From NCBI GenBank assembly GCA_003952965.2, contig CM025856.1, positions 2,621,127 to 2,685,126 on the forward strand: a stretch of DNA of 64,000 bases. The letters run 5' to 3'. This DNA is from Morella rubra. Taxonomy: Eukaryota > Streptophyta > Magnoliopsida > Fagales > Myricaceae. Positions 1 to 13,900 of this stretch are shown piece by piece. How positions within the stretch are numbered: position 1 is the stretch's first letter; every line of letters starts with the position of its first letter. The translations under genes and the position numbers were made by a program. The notes beneath the pieces are model-generated. The model saw nothing but the letters and a program-made list of their open reading frames with translations. It was not told the origin of the DNA and did no database searches.

Positions 1-3000
1 AATAAGCCACAAATATTAGAAAAGTTGGACGCTTATAGTAAAAGGAGATACCTATTTGTCATTTTTATGACACTTATCAGTGTCATTTATATTTAATTCA
101 TTAAATTATACTAATATATATTTTAGGATCACTTGGAAGAGGACTTTGAGTGATAATATCTCCACTAATAAACCAATGTAATAGAAAGGTGTTTGGGCAA
201 CATGAGGGAAAAACCCCTCCTCCAAGTGATTCTTTTGCGGTTGGACGCAGACTAAATATCAAGGGTATAGAGAACAACATTCAGGGAGGATTATTTGTTC
301 ATACTGGCTTTTTTGCCTATTACATATTATATTTTTAAATGATTTGGCAACCGTCCTTATTTAAGTAATTTTTAGGACTATATAATGAACTCTTTATTTC
401 ATGTGTTTGGTTAATTTATAGGATAGGGATAAAAAACTATGCGCGGGTAGAATTTCAGGGCGATGCGGTTCTTGTATTGTATTTAGTTAATCTTAGATTG
501 GTCACACGTAATATCAGCAGGATGCTGGATTAAATTTATTGGGGTTTGGTAGTTGATGGGATATTTTAGGCGTCTCAAAAAGCAGATTATCTCAACTAAG
601 ATGTGATGTTGTCTCTCTTAAGTATCCGAGAATGTTTATGGGTTTTTCAGTGCGGCACTTTCTGGAAATTAAGGATGTATGTTTGGAATCATTTTGAGAA
701 TGGTTGCCAGACAAGCATAGGGGATGTTGGAGCCGGAGCGTTTTTTGCGCCACAGATTAAATGTGATCACCTACATTAACCTACTTCATAAGTCGATTGA
801 CAGTTTTTTCAGGTTACTTGTGGCAGTAAATAACTATAGTCTTGACAACTCAGTGTCGGTTTTTGTAATTGATATATTTAATATGTCTCAGACGTGGTAT
901 TAAAGGATCGACTTGTTTTGGACTACGCTCTAAATCAAGAGGATTAGAGTTATTTCTCTCGATGATTGTTTATTTTAATGGGGCGAATGATACATCGCTA
1001 ATCATACTTGGATAGTATAAATATGGTTCAAAGAATTACATAATAACGATTTGTTTGATAATCCTCTATGAAGGAGTAGTTTAGTTGAAGAATGGAGAGA
1101 ACGAGTACTGTGTGACGCGATTGACTATACAAGTTCAGTGATCGATAGTGATTGGATAGTTGCTTTTTAGGATAGGACTCATTGGTCGGTATATGCTTGC
1201 AGTTGATTGATATGATCTCATTGACTAGAAATGACATTGACGCTTATGTGCCGGTAACTGATGAAAGTGGTCTACAACAATGTGAAATAGAAGGAACCGA
1301 TGATTCATCGGAATCGTTCAGTGAAGATTATAATGATTCTGAAGAATATGACTCCAAAGACTAAAGTAACTTTATCGTTCAATTTACTTTGCATTTCTAA
1401 TTTATATTCATTTTGAGTAACAAAATTCATTGTGTTTTTCTCTCTAATATTGATTTATTTGACCATAGGACGACGTCATGCCAGCAGGAAACGCCTTCAG
1501 TGCGATTTGACTAGTTCGTTTCTGAGAGTAGTGTTCGGTAGATTTTAGCTATGTTGGTCTTATTATAGGGAATGAACGAACTGAGGTAAGTCAACCTGAC
1601 ACAGGCGTCGATAAGGTACAAAGTAGTTTTTGCGTGTATAAATCTTTAGTATCACTTTAGAAGATTTTTATAATTTATTTTATAGACTTTTATAATATTC
1701 TACGCTAAGACTGGAATTTTGTGAATAATAATATTTGTTCTCTCATTGTGTAAGAGGGATGCTAGCGGTAAGGGTGGTGAAGACACACGTGTGGGAGAAA
1801 AGTTACGCGATGAGGATAGTTTACATCAGGAATAAAGAAAGTAGAGGAAATTCATACTGGTTCATATAACGATAGATGGACGTACGAGGTGGATGAAAGG
1901 TACATCAACTGGCTCTCAAGTATAATAATAGCACTTGCGCTCTCTTCGACAACATTATCATTGTTGAGAGGTGCTAGAGATGGAGGAGGGTAAGATCGAG
2001 ACTAATTTGTTATAGCGGAATTCATATAAGGTGGGCGATAAGTATATAGAGACAAACATATTGGAATGATATATATAAATTCACTCTATTGGTTGAAACT
2101 TTTCACCATATCTTAATGTATATATGTTTGAGGCAATGACTAGTCAACAAATTAGATTCTGTAAGAATCCGAAGGTAGGGTGGCATGTGAGTTGGGATAA
2201 ATCAGAGGTAGCCAAAATAGAAATATTCAGGCGTTTTTATAAGATTGTGATATCCTTTTTTACAACTCCCAGTAATTCCAAGCAGCGGGTAGGAAGAAGA
2301 CTGTTAAGTGGCGGAGTAGACACAACGGGATGAGAAAATCGTGACATTATGGTCCTGTGAATTACTGCGGGTCGAAGAGGAAATTATGATGGAGTGTAGC
2401 ATGTTAGCCCTATACAATTAAAGGCTTCTGATCCCATTGTCTTTATATTTATTTTATTCATTATATTCAGAATTATAGTAACAATCGTTCAAATGTAGCA
2501 TACAGGCAGCGAGTGCTATCAACAAGGAGACATTATGCTCTGTATATTTGTTAAAACATATTGTAGCTAGTGAGACCCAAACGCTCAAAGGAAGTCGTTT
2601 CTAATAGTAATAATTACTTTTTATTATTCTACTTATTTAATATAAATGAATAGGTATTATTGTAAATAATCAGTTCTACCATTTGGAGAAATAAAACAAT
2701 AATTGTTAGCGGAAAGTAGGAATTAGTATGTCGCTCGTAATTAAAATGCACGGTAACAAATGAAAGGACAGAATGAGGAACCATATCAGAAATGGACTTC
2801 ACCGAGAAAAATTTGCTTAAGTTTACTACGTTTTAGTTTAATAGATGACATTCCGTAACGTTATACTATTTAATGCTAATTGGTGTAATCTTCTATTTAC
2901 AAGTTAAGGTAAGTGAAAATGGGTGGCGTTATATGTTGAGCACAGAGTCAGTAGGGTAAGTTCATAACACGACCAAGTAGGACAATGAAATAGATGCAGT

Positions 3001-5540
3001 AGAAGATTGTCTATTGGGCGACAACAGCACTAATTGTGTAGATTAACGCGTGACAAGGTTAGGCTCTTGTATCAGATACAGGCTGATTGTAACACTTGGT
3101 TCTATATCAGTGCATCGTTGATTGTTTCTAGTAGGCATAGGAGAAGAAGACGACGAGATAAAGATGTATATGAGGGGTATGAGAGTTTCACGACAGAATG
3201 TGGGAAATAGCGAAATGATTTCTGGTATGCTTAGCAGTTATGGCAGGATGAATAGTCGGGGCAAGCATTCCATTGATATTAATTGTAATATATAGATTGA
3301 GTTTAATGCTAAGGAAGATAAGTCCAGAAGAGTGCATTGAAAGATTGCATAATAATATGTGCGCAAAGTTAGTATTGGTGAAAATAGACGATATAGAGGA
3401 TTATACTATATGTTGTAAGAGAACAAATACAGAGAACCCTAAGGGAAACAAAAGAACCTAGAGGAGAGATAGATTAAACATAGGTCTAGGATATTTGTTG
3501 TAGGCAAGCATACTTTGGTTGGCAACTTCATAGATAGTTTGCAATCTCTGTAGAATGCTCTGCCACAAGATTTGAATTAAATTAAATTAGGTTAAGAATT
3601 TTAAAAGTTTATGTTGTGCAACTACTTAATTTTGGATTTCAAACTTATTGCTTAATAGACATTTTATCTATTTGGCGTCATAATTATGGATTCGATTAAC
3701 ATTCAAGTTTGTTAGATCCTCCCTGTAAGTTTATTGTCGAGTCAATATTGGATATATTAGGTTTTTTTATTTATTATAGATTTATAATTATTTTAAACCT
3801 TTTCATTAATTATTCACAAATGGTGTGGATAAATTCGGAATTAAGACAAAATCTAAATCACTAAAAATCGATCAACTCTCGCACGTGTTTTGAGAACGTT
3901 TTCTGGACACGCTTATCAACAGTCATTTTCTGAACAACTTATCTAACGGAAAATCAGTGTGGATTTGATTTGGGCATTAGCTTAAAGTGGCTCTCATCTA
4001 GGAGACACGGAATATTGGCAAACGGGTAATATATTAAATAACTGGTTTAAAAACTTTGTTTTTTCTTCGGATATAATTTTTTGTGTCGTTTTTGAAAATT
4101 TTTAAATGAATTATTGTATAAGGAATTTATCAGAAAATGACGAAAATATGTAATTTATATAATGTTTGTTACTATAATATAATATAATTAAAATAATTTA
4201 GCTATTAATGAAATTCACGGTGGTGTAGTTGAAGTCCACAATGCCCTGAAATATCTTATTGTTATGTTTGGGTTTTATACTGATTGAATATAAAATACAT
4301 TAGTTGTGTGCAGTCTGTTTATGAAATTGTTCTTCTTGGGTAGGGCATTTTTCGGTTTGACAAAATGTCTACTTATTCGTCATCATTGTATTTCATAAGT
4401 GTTGGGTGTTTTAAATGGCCAATTTATAAAGTCAGGAGCTTGAGGTGCGAGAATGATTATTGAATATGTTATTTTTTTTCATTTGGTAGACATGAGGGGG
4501 CGCGTACATTGGAACAATAAAGTGTAAAAAATTGGACAGGAGAGGTACCTACATTTCGATATATATATTTTGCTTAATAGTATTCTGGGAGAGTATAAGA
4601 CTAATAGAGACTCCCCCCATACCTAAAATGAACGAATAATTTTATAAAACTCATATCGTGTAACTGGGTTTAGATGTTGACAATATGGTAATTAAGCAAT
4701 AATCGATTGCAATATCGGGGATTGAATGCCGCTGGAACAGATATACTCTTCAACTTGTATATTCTTGTTGTTATTCACTACATATGTTAGGTTGGAATAA
4801 GTTAGAGCTAATCTATTTCTAAATTAGTTACTCCTTGTTTTGGCCATAATTAAAAATTTATCAGATATCATATAAATAATTCTGATTATTTCTATAATAG
4901 ACCTGAATTACTAGAAGTTACATTTTCTTCATCGACTATCTATACCATTGAACAAAACTTCATAATATTTAATAGAAGGAGGATAATGAAAGTTCATCTT
5001 ATAGAATGGGTCTAAATAATTCTAACTGTTAAGCTTGACTTATTTTATCCAACAGAGATACTAAAAGAAAATAATTGTTTGAACCAGAAAAATATAAATG
5101 AGTTAAAATTGCATATTTATTTTTTGTTTTCTCTTAGTTTAAAGATATGAAATTAAAAAGGAGTCATTTATTTGGCAATATAAGGCTTTGGCACGGCATA
5201 AAATAGATTTCAAAAATGAGTTTACAAAATTGAGTACGAAATCATATTTACACGTACAAACAACAGTTTTTAAAGATGAAATTTATTTAGGTAATTCATA
5301 ATTAAATTTTTTTGGATCAAAACTTTAAAAGCTAATAGGACAGTTATTCTTTTTAAGTGGGAACAATACATATAGGTAGGAGGCCAAATCTGTATTGCTA
5401 AGAGCTCTTAGGGAGTTCAAATAATCTAATATACAAACTGATAATTCTTTCGGATGATCCAACATGATTGTAACAGAACGTTAGAATGTAGCATATGGAA
5501 AATATGGAAGTTGATGTATATTGCTTTGCACTCTTATAAA
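1..5540. other. Gene-free AT-rich stretch, unrecognised; possibly a decayed element
   Basis: No open reading frame exceeds about 70 codons on either strand, and stop codons are dense in all frames. The plus strand shows visibly more G than C over much of 500-3500, unlike the rest of the window. Isolated short frames (for example an acidic, serine-rich one ending near 1364) do not connect into any protein I recognise. I looked for LTR signals (TG..CA ends, a tRNA primer site, a polypurine tract) and found none that convince. It could be a very old retroelement or ordinary intergenic or intron DNA. If the BCAT gene to the right continues off the left edge, this block would lie inside its third intron. 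Confidence 0.5.
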
Positions 5541-7651
5541 GTAACCATTCCAATTAATGAGGACGCTCTCGGGAAAAACCTATCTATCTTTCTTTAGGGT
5601 TCGTTTCTGGGTATTTCTGTGGGACAACTACAATGACGGGTGGGGGGAAATGAAGCATTTTAGTTTGCGTATTTTTGTTATCAAGAGAATCCATTTTGTA
5701 TTTTCTATACTAGTTGGAGCGCATGCTTTGCACAATTAAACTATACCTGAAATGAAGACATTAGATACCCTGAACATGGTATTTCGAAAACACTAAAAAC
5801 AATTAAATCCCCGAGTTGAGGTTGGTTGGTGTTTACCACGTTTTGTTTTGCCCCTTATAATCAGTAAGCCCCTTTTCAGCGTCAACAAACTGTTTCAACT
5901 GTCAGGGGAAAAAATGGCATGGCCACATCCGGCTCCCTGCACCACCCTCATCGCAATGCCATTTTTCCTCAGACCGAACAGTAGGAATATTAACCCATCC
6001 CTTTTTTCCCTGTAGGCTTTTCAAAACCCTTCCAAATAACCTAGAGGAATGCCCAAGGACGAGAAATGCAGAGAAAAAGTTATCACAACTGAAGCAATTG
6101 AAACAAAAGAACATGAAATTCGACATAAAGGAAAAATAAGTAGGATCCTAAGGACAAACTGTTATAGAGCATCCATAAATACGCACAAATATAAATCCGG
6201 GGTAGAATTCAAACTAGATATATTTTGGTACAAGATGGAATTACCAAATCTTCATCCAACAGAAGCATTCAAACTCCTCTAATCCCTTCTTCCGTATATT
6301 CTTTCAGTCCAAGTTTCACTTTAAATTCTAAAACCAATCTCATCAAGCAGGAACTTAGATATCCATAACCAAGTAATTTTGGCAAGGAAACCAAAATATT
6401 TGATGATTAAGAGTCAAGGTGACGTTTTGGTTTGCATGATATTTCATGATCTTCGAAAGATTTTCAATTATTCCCTTTGTTTGGTTGCAGATAGTTCGAG
6501 GTAATCTCTTTTTTTGATAAGTGATAGTTCGAGGTCATCTCAGCGCCCACGTGCATCCAGATTTCCACAAAACCTCACATTTGAAGAAATATGGGTGCCT
6601 TCAAAAATCAGATACGTATCCACCTTCCCAGGGTTTCAGAAACACATACTTTTGGTAGAATGACACTATTATTCTCATTCTCTATTCTCTCTCCTTCCTC
6701 TCTCTCCCTGAACCCCAGTGAAGCCGAGCCCCACAACCAGCAACCTCCACACCAGAAACTAACTTCTTGCCATCCCTTTCAAACACCAATAATTGTGTTT
6801 CAGTTAGCTTATCAGAAAATATACTTTGGCCTCTCTCTTAATTTTGCTGAACATTATTAGAGCTTATACAGTATTGTGTCAAGGGGGTAAAGCGAGCGGG
6901 ACTCCCTTCCTAGTATTAGAGTCAATCCATGGCAACACATCTAGGGAGTTTAGGGAGGCTCTTTGTTTTCTTTGTTTTGAATAGTCTTTATATAGCTTTA
7001 CATTTGGTTTTTCTTAACCTATTTGTTGTTTACATTGGTTGAGTGGCAGAGAAATAGCAAGGACTAGGTTATAGTTGCCTTTAGAGGGTGTGCTTTTGGG
7101 GGCAGTTGAAGAATAAGTATAAAAGTGAACAATGCCATGTATTTATGCTCCGTTGTTGTAATTATTTCATCCTATTGCCAAGCAAAATTTCAATACTTCT
7201 CCATCTCAAAATAGATAAAAGCTTGCAAAGGGCAAGCATTTTAGTGGAACAAAGGAACATAAATATCTTCCTAAAATTCCCTTCAATGGGATGAGCAATT
7301 TAGATTCAATTAAAGGACAAGAAGGAAAGCTAAATGGATAATACTCTAAATTTTCCAGATAAGTGAAAACATAGTATATATCAGTAATAGAAGGAACATA
7401 TCTTGTATATCAATTTTCCTCAAACAATCTCTGGAAAAAGCCAATCTTCATCACACAAAACACCACTATTATCAGAAGCAAAATTAGATTTTAAGCAATC
7501 ACCCAACTTGTAAGAACTTCTAGCTAGTTCAACAAAAACTAACACATCGTCCAAAATTCCAGTAGACATTTTAAATTTGTAATTAATTCCTAAAATCCAG
7601 AACTTGTACAATATGATCAGAGATAGCATAAAGTATGATTCAAAAACTAAC
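5541..7651 (-). other. DNA downstream of BCAT exon 3: intron 3 or post-truncation sequence
   Basis: This stretch begins on the minus strand with a clean splice donor right after BCAT exon 3 (GT at 7651-7650). I searched it for the expected next BCAT exon, whose product should start GLFEGLKAY, and for the later PLP-lysine exon, and saw neither. It contains several short unrelated frames and pyrimidine-rich DNA near 6660-6710. It is either part of a very long intron 3 or sequence that replaced the rest of the gene. Confidence 0.5.
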
Positions 7652-8641
7652 CTGCCCATAATTCAAGACTCCAGCTGAGGGGCTCATTTCAATGTTCCCA
7701 AAACGCTGTAATTCGCCCTTAGAGAAGTTCCCATCTCGAGCACATTTCATGATATACATATAATCAGTAGGGAGAAAGGCAAATCCAAGGTTGTCCCAGT
7801 CTATGTCAGTTAATTCGGATGTTTCACTGTCATTGTTAACAAAGGCATGTCAATACCGAAAACAACTCCACCGAGGAGGCAGTATACATGTTCAGCCAGT
7901 ATATTCTTCCTCATATAGAAAACGAGACGATGCACTCAGCCTAAAACTAGCTCATGCTCATGGTTTTCAAGCTGAATCATTTGTTCGTGTGTGTGTTCAT
8001 AGCAACGAGACCAAGCCCACAACACACTAGATCACCATCGATTGACAAGACCCCCTCCAATTTTAAATTATGTACGACGAAAAGACCAAAAAACAAAAAG
8101 TAAAACGACACTTCAAAAAATAGTGGCCAAATTTAACAAACTTAAGGAGCCCACCGCGCATTCTCGTTTTTACATAAATTACCAAACATGCCAAAAAAAG
8201 AGGAAATAATTGGAGCGCAGAACATTTCAAGGTCCTTCATTTTACGTAATGACAATAGCTATGATACTCGTAAGCAAACCTGTAAGTCTCGGACAAAACA
8301 GCATCACGCCGAAAGGGAGAACCTGCGTGATGACCACTGAGAGAAGCATGCGGAAACTGCTTTTGGAGCTGCGCACAAAGCCATTTTCACAATGAACTAA
8401 ATGTCAGATCAAAAGTGAAGACGCAGAAGAGAGTTTTAGGCAGCGAGGATCCCGGTCAATAACCGGGAATTAACTGCGAAAATGAAAGAAGAAAGGAAAT
8501 GGAGGTTACCTTGAGCGAGAAAGGAGAGGAAAGTGGTCTATCGGCGAAGGGCAAGGAAGGGAGAGAAGGTGGAAAATTGCGGCGGGAGGGACACAGAAGG
8601 TAATTTGGCTGAAGCCTAGCCAAGGCGGCGCTTCTCTCCAT
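7652..8641 (-). pseudogene. BCAT-like: Branched-chain aminotransferase (BCAT, chloroplast type), 5' exons only, frameshifted
   Basis: BCAT is a pyridoxal-phosphate enzyme that interconverts branched-chain amino acids and their 2-oxo acids; plastid forms do the last step of Leu/Ile/Val synthesis. Three minus-strand exons are seen. Exon 1 (8641-8510) starts MERSAALARLQPNYLLCPSR, much like the plastid transit peptide of Arabidopsis BCAT3, and ends at an AAG|GTAACC donor. Exon 2 is 8370-8280. Exon 3 (7826-7652) is intact and strongly BCAT-like, with TDIDWDNLGFAFLPTDYMY, KGELQRFGNIEMSPSAG and LNYGQ. Exon 2 does not join the other two in one frame: its 91 bases carry a (TC)4 run around 8338-8346 (plus-strand GAGAGAGA), and removing one dinucleotide would make all three exons agree. 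The next exons, including the PLP lysine, are not visible in the remaining 7.6 kb. A sequencing slip, an alternative weak donor (GTTATT near 8465), or a giant intron 3 are possible alternatives. Confidence 0.72.
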
Positions 8642-8708
8642 TTCTGTTCTTCTCTTTCCCTTTCGTTCTCTCTCCTATTCGTGTGCGTCTCTCTCTCGCT
8701 CTCTCCGC

Positions 8709-8714
8709 TATATA
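8709..8714 (-). promoter_or_regulatory. TATA box of the BCAT-like gene
   Basis: On the minus strand the sequence reads GTTATATAGCGG, about 68 bases before the ATG at 8641. It is followed by a purine-rich leader of GA repeats. Position and sequence fit a plant TATA box with a leader of about 40 bases, suggesting the 5' end of this gene is the genuine promoter end and not a processed copy. Confidence 0.55.
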
Positions 8715-8716
8715 AC

Positions 8717-10925
8717 AGTGGGCAAAGGACTAAAGGAGGCCGTTTTAACTTTTCTCCTGTTTAAAAAAAAAAAAAAAAAAAACTCTGTCAGACTCGCAGT
8801 GGGAATAACTGTGGAATGCTGACTAATTCTCTCCATTGTAGTCAGATTTACTTAACCTTGACTAGATTCCACCGCCTACCAAACACAGAAACATTATTCT
8901 CAAAATTTCGGGTATAAAATTTTTTAATAAAATAAATATATTTTAAAATTTTTAATTTCTATATATACATAATCTATTTTTTATAAATTTTAATAAATTT
9001 TAATAAAATAAAAATTTAAAAACAAACGAACGCCCTAAAATTATCAGAAAAACGGTTCAACACTATGAGATTTTTTTTTTCTTCTCTCTTTTTTTTTTGT
9101 CACGTTAATTTTTTTCGGTCTTTTTTTCTGTTTTTGTTTTGGGGTGACTATAACGGGTACTGGATTTTTTAATATAATATATATGAAGTACCATAGTGAC
9201 AGCTTTGGGTAAGAAGAACATCTGACTAGAATACTTTAATTAAAAATAAATTATGATTGCTACTTTTTACTAATTGATAAATTAGGGGGAAAAGGAACGT
9301 GCAATCAACTTTTAATGCGTGCCCATTAGAGTCCCATTTGATTACCTGAAAGTCCTGAATAAGAAAAGGCATTCAATCGATGGTTTAAGTTACTTAAACT
9401 CTTTATGGCTGACTTTGGTACCAAATTACCTGACAAGAAAGAAATATGCCTTCGATTTTGTTGGGCTACTAGAAAACAATTGCGCATAGTATAATTTAGA
9501 AAGAATGAAATGAATGAATTACGAATCACACCTTACAAGAGAGTCGAACCTTTATCCACCCAAAATCTCCACTATCGAGAATTCTATCTAGCTATAACTA
9601 GAGAAAAACAACCATCAACAATTTTAAGATAACGACTTTTCCTAACAACAAACACTTATCTATAAAATTTTGAAGAGATCTTTCCGAAAATAGAATTAGT
9701 GCTCCAAATCTGATCTCCACCGTTCAGACTCTAGACCCTTGAGTCATGAACTCGCCTGCAAAATTTCAGCTCAATCGGACCACAAATGCTTGCCGATCGG
9801 AGACTTTGATCAAAACTGAGCAGCTCTCAAAAATTGAAATTTTGAGTGTGTTGTCTCTCCGTTTTGGTAGCAGCAGCTAACCCACACAACAAATTCTCCA
9901 ATTGGGTACTCCTATACCCATTTACTTACTGAAAGTTCGTGATTAATACAGGGCAATAAAATCATGAAGGCTAAAATAAGCTTTGAGCTATGTGGTTATT
10001 TTTAGTTGGACGATAAATTAAGAGGAAACGAGAATATTGCACTGGGAGTGGGGGATATGAGTATAATAGTCCTCATGGATCCTATCCTTCTTCGACCAGA
10101 CTGCACGCCAATGAAGGATACGAGTGTAATGTACCCGGATGGGCGTGGGGGGTAAACACAGAAATAGAATTGGTGGGTTTGTTTGGCAAGCGAGAAAATG
10201 TAAGAAAAATGACTACCTTCCCTCCGGTGTTCTCAATTGTGAAATTCTCCGTATGCTTCTTCATTTTACTGTTATGCTACTTGGGCTCAGCCCATCACAA
10301 AAAAAATAAACCTAAGCAAACCCAAAGGCTTTCCTCTTCTACGAATTTAACCATTTAGCAAGGGCTATATCACCGAAAATGCACAACCAACGTATCTACT
10401 TCGCCAATTCCACAGGTCAAGCCAAGTTCACCTTCCCTATCGACGCTTCTTTAGAAGGGAAAAATTGGCAAAAAGCGGAACTGAATGAGGGTTTAGAATC
10501 GCTCCCAGTTTCAACAGCTCAACACTTAAAGTTGCTCTCAACAAGAATCACACTTGACATTTCATCATAGAGCAAGGCAGACAACCCAAAGGCCCTAACT
10601 GGAGCCCATCTCACTAAAACTAGAATACCACACTATGTTGATACTTTATACAACATTGACAACAACCACCAGCCCTAAAGGAAAAGTACACGCGTACAAG
10701 CCAACAAAGGATGCACAAAGCATTTACAAATTTCTCAAAAGATCACAGTGAGCTGAATCCTCTACATATTTAGCCCACTATAAGAGATGTCACCAGACAA
10801 AACTACTAGAAAAATTGGGAGAGAAGAAGACAGATAGTGTACATTGCAGTGACTAAACAATACATGCATTCAATGAAAACCCAGAAATCTTTTTACTACT
10901 CTATTGACCTTGTCCACTATTCAAT
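8717..10925. other. Intergenic region between BCAT-like promoter and CRWN4 3' end
   Basis: No gene is visible. There is a run of A at 8762-8780 and an AT-rich stretch at 8890-9045 ending in AACGAACGCCCTAAAA, which resembles a terminus of the small foldback repeats found elsewhere in the window. The stretch around 9690-9900 (CTCCACCGTTCAGACTC, then TTCAGCTCAATCGGACCA) has the look of plant LTR-retrotransposon LTR sequence, but I cannot define its ends. The part next to 10925 includes the 3' untranslated region of CRWN4. Confidence 0.4.
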
Positions 10926-13900
10926 TTAATCATCAACCTTTTGATCATGATTTGGGGCACCATGATCTTCAACTTCCCGTTCACTCTTCTTTGATATCTC
11001 TCTTGACTGAGACTGCAAGGCAAAGACATCCATATGAAAAGAATAGAAAGGAAGCAGTATAAATTAAACAGATCAAAGATGGGCTTATTTTGACATTAAC
11101 TGAGAAGCCCCGAGTTGGAGCCCTAACAAGTTTTCACAGAAAACTCTCCAAGTTGCAGAAGCCACCAGTGAAGGGAAGCGAGAAGATAAGAGGAGCAGAA
11201 ACAAATCATAACCAGGTATTCATGGAATAAAAGGCCCTTAAATAGCTAAATGATAGTCTCTCAAGGAGGAAAAATTCCTACTTACGATATCAAGTGAAAA
11301 AGAAAATACTGAACATGAAACAAAATATTCTGCCCAACCTGATAGCAATGATATGAACAAAAACCACAACAACTTCATATTCACACGTGCAAATTTATTT
11401 TTTCAGGTAAGTTTACATGCAAAAAAGCTTCAAAACACACAAGATTTGAGAGAACAACAGTCACCTGATAATGCTCAGTATTCTGTCCAACATTGTGCAC
11501 TTCTTGTTGTGGTGCCGTGGGGCCACAAGGAAAGACCCCATTCTGTTCATGTGATGAATTTGCATGACCATTTATTCTTTCATCAGGAGGAATATCTCGC
11601 TCCAATTCCACAACGGGATCCAATAGACACTCTAAATTGTCCTCATTTGCGAAGTTGTCAATGCCAGTTTTCTCATGAGAAACTTCGGACATATGTATAA
11701 TTTTATCAATAACAAACACACCAGTCTCTTCAGCACCTTCTTTAGTTTGAGAGGATGATAACAATGCATGCTGATCGTCTGGGATATTTTGTTCGGTGGA
11801 AAATACACTGCAACCAATTACATTGCCAGAAATAAGCAAATCACCACTTTACATTATCTAAGACCCAGCAGTGCATTTCAAATACTTCACTCAGAAATTT
11901 CCACAAAGCGCAATAAAAGCACTAAGCTATACCAAATGAGAGAGAGAGAGAGAAAAAAAATCAATTCAAAGTTCTACCTCTCCATAGTGGGCCATTGAGC
12001 TGAAGTGGCATCTTCTTTTTGCCTCCTTTTCTTATTGCTGTGCCTTTGCTCTGGTTGTGAATTAACATCATCATTTCTTATAGAGTGCTCAACTCTTCTT
12101 TTCCTTCCAGCCTGAAGTCCTTGTTCGCATATTGAAGGGGCACACTTTTTACTGGCATATTCCTCGGTTTCAGATTCAATATCATGTGTTTCTTTTACAT
12201 CCTCACCAACAAGGGGCACTTCAACTATCTCTTTTGGTTCACCAAAAGCGTATCTCACCTGCTGTCTCTCACTGATTGATTTCTCTCCCGTATACTTCTG
12301 CCTGTTGCTTGCATTTTCACGGTCAGATGACGATGACCTTTCTGCATACTTCATTGGACTCTTATCAGGTGAATGTTTGAATATTAATTCTGTGCAGCGT
12401 TTAATCCAGGAGAAACGAGCAGAGTTTAGACTAGAAGTACCATCCATATCACACATAGAAGGAGAATTAAGGCCATTACCGATGTTGTTAACATCTATCT
12501 CTATAATCGAATCCCCAGCATTTTGAGTTACTGTTGGCTGTTTCTTACTTCTTTTTGCAGAAAGTTTCCGATGGCTTCGTAGAGTGTCTGATTTTAGCAA
12601 CTCAGTATAAGCAACACTATCTGAGGCAGCATTCACATCCTGCAACTTCTTAAGTTCCTCGATCTGGAATAGAATCTCTTCTCTATCTGCATGCAATAAC
12701 TCTCTTTGCTCTTTTAATTTCTCTCTTTGCACCTTAAGTTCCTCGATGCAATTATTTAGCTCCGCCCATTCCCTATTCCTTTGCTCACGTTCCAAATTAA
12801 TCTCCATTCTCTCAGTTTCAAGCCTCTTCATTTCTAATGCAACCTGTTCCAACTCTTTCTCTGTTTTTTCCTTGAGAGAGCTTAAATACCGAAGTTCATT
12901 TTTCTTTTCTTGCTCAAAGGCTTTCTCCCTCTCCCTCAAATTACTCTCTAATTCTTCACGCCGTTTCTCAAAACAATTCTCCAGTTCCCTCTTACGCATC
13001 TCAATATCCAGTAAGAAATCCGCACGTTCTTGCTGCATCTTGCTGAACCACTCAGTACGATCATGCACCATTTTATTCATGAATTCTTCTCGCTCACGGC
13101 TAAGTTCCTCAATGTCATGCTTGCACTGATCTCGCATTGCAACTTTTTCCAGTCTAAGACTGTCACGCTCATCCTTGATAAACTTTGAAAAGGCCAGTCT
13201 CTCCTCAGCAACACGTTCTGCTTCTTTTCGTAGCTCTTCCCTTTTCTCATCAATTAGCTCCCATTCAGCTTCAAACTTAGCCTTTTCTATTTTCAGCTTA
13301 TCCGAATCAGCAATAAGCTCCATTTTTTGAGCCCTAACAACATCTATCTCTTCCTTAAGATTCATCTCTAGAACTGATAACTCACTTGTTTCAGTCCTCA
13401 TAGCCTCTAACTTCCCCTGTGCACCACCGAGTACCTTCATTTTGTCATCCAATGAATCCAGTGACTTTTGAAGCTCAGCTTTCGTTTTGTCAATATCTTC
13501 TTTTTCTTTTAGTAAGTGAGCTTTGTTCAGCTCAAACTCCTCCTTGGCAGCACTTAAACATTTTTCTTTCTCAGTGAGTAGATTTAACATCTCTGTCACT
13601 TCTTTCTCCCTCTCTGCCAGCGCCCTAGACTGAACCTCGACGTCATGTTCCCTTTCCAATAGTAGGTCTTCCCGTTGCCTAAGATCCATCTCCTTCAACT
13701 CCCAAGCACGTCTCTTAGCCTCAATTTCCTCTTCAAACAATTTTTGCTTCATCTCCAGCTCAGCTTCAAATTCAGACTTCCTTTTTCTCAAAGCAATTTC
13801 TTGATTGGCAACGACTTTTCGGACATCATTCTGCGTCCAATAGACAAAATACAAAAAACACATAATAATAATTGCAAAGGAGTTCAGCTTCCACTGTAGC

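Noticed and set aside
2124-2333. 69-codon frame vaguely like the post-WNSTY region of hAT transposases
   Set aside because: Similarity is limited to a few residues (RRFYKIV..), and neighbouring sequence shows none of the expected hAT domains in any frame.
9535-9575. Minus-strand GGTTCGACTC resembling a tRNA T-arm
   Set aside because: No acceptor stem, D-arm or anticodon arm can be placed around it.
11353-11700. Plus-strand 115-codon frame
   Set aside because: It lies antisense to CRWN4 exon 7, whose reading matches the family; the plus frame has no resemblance to known proteins.
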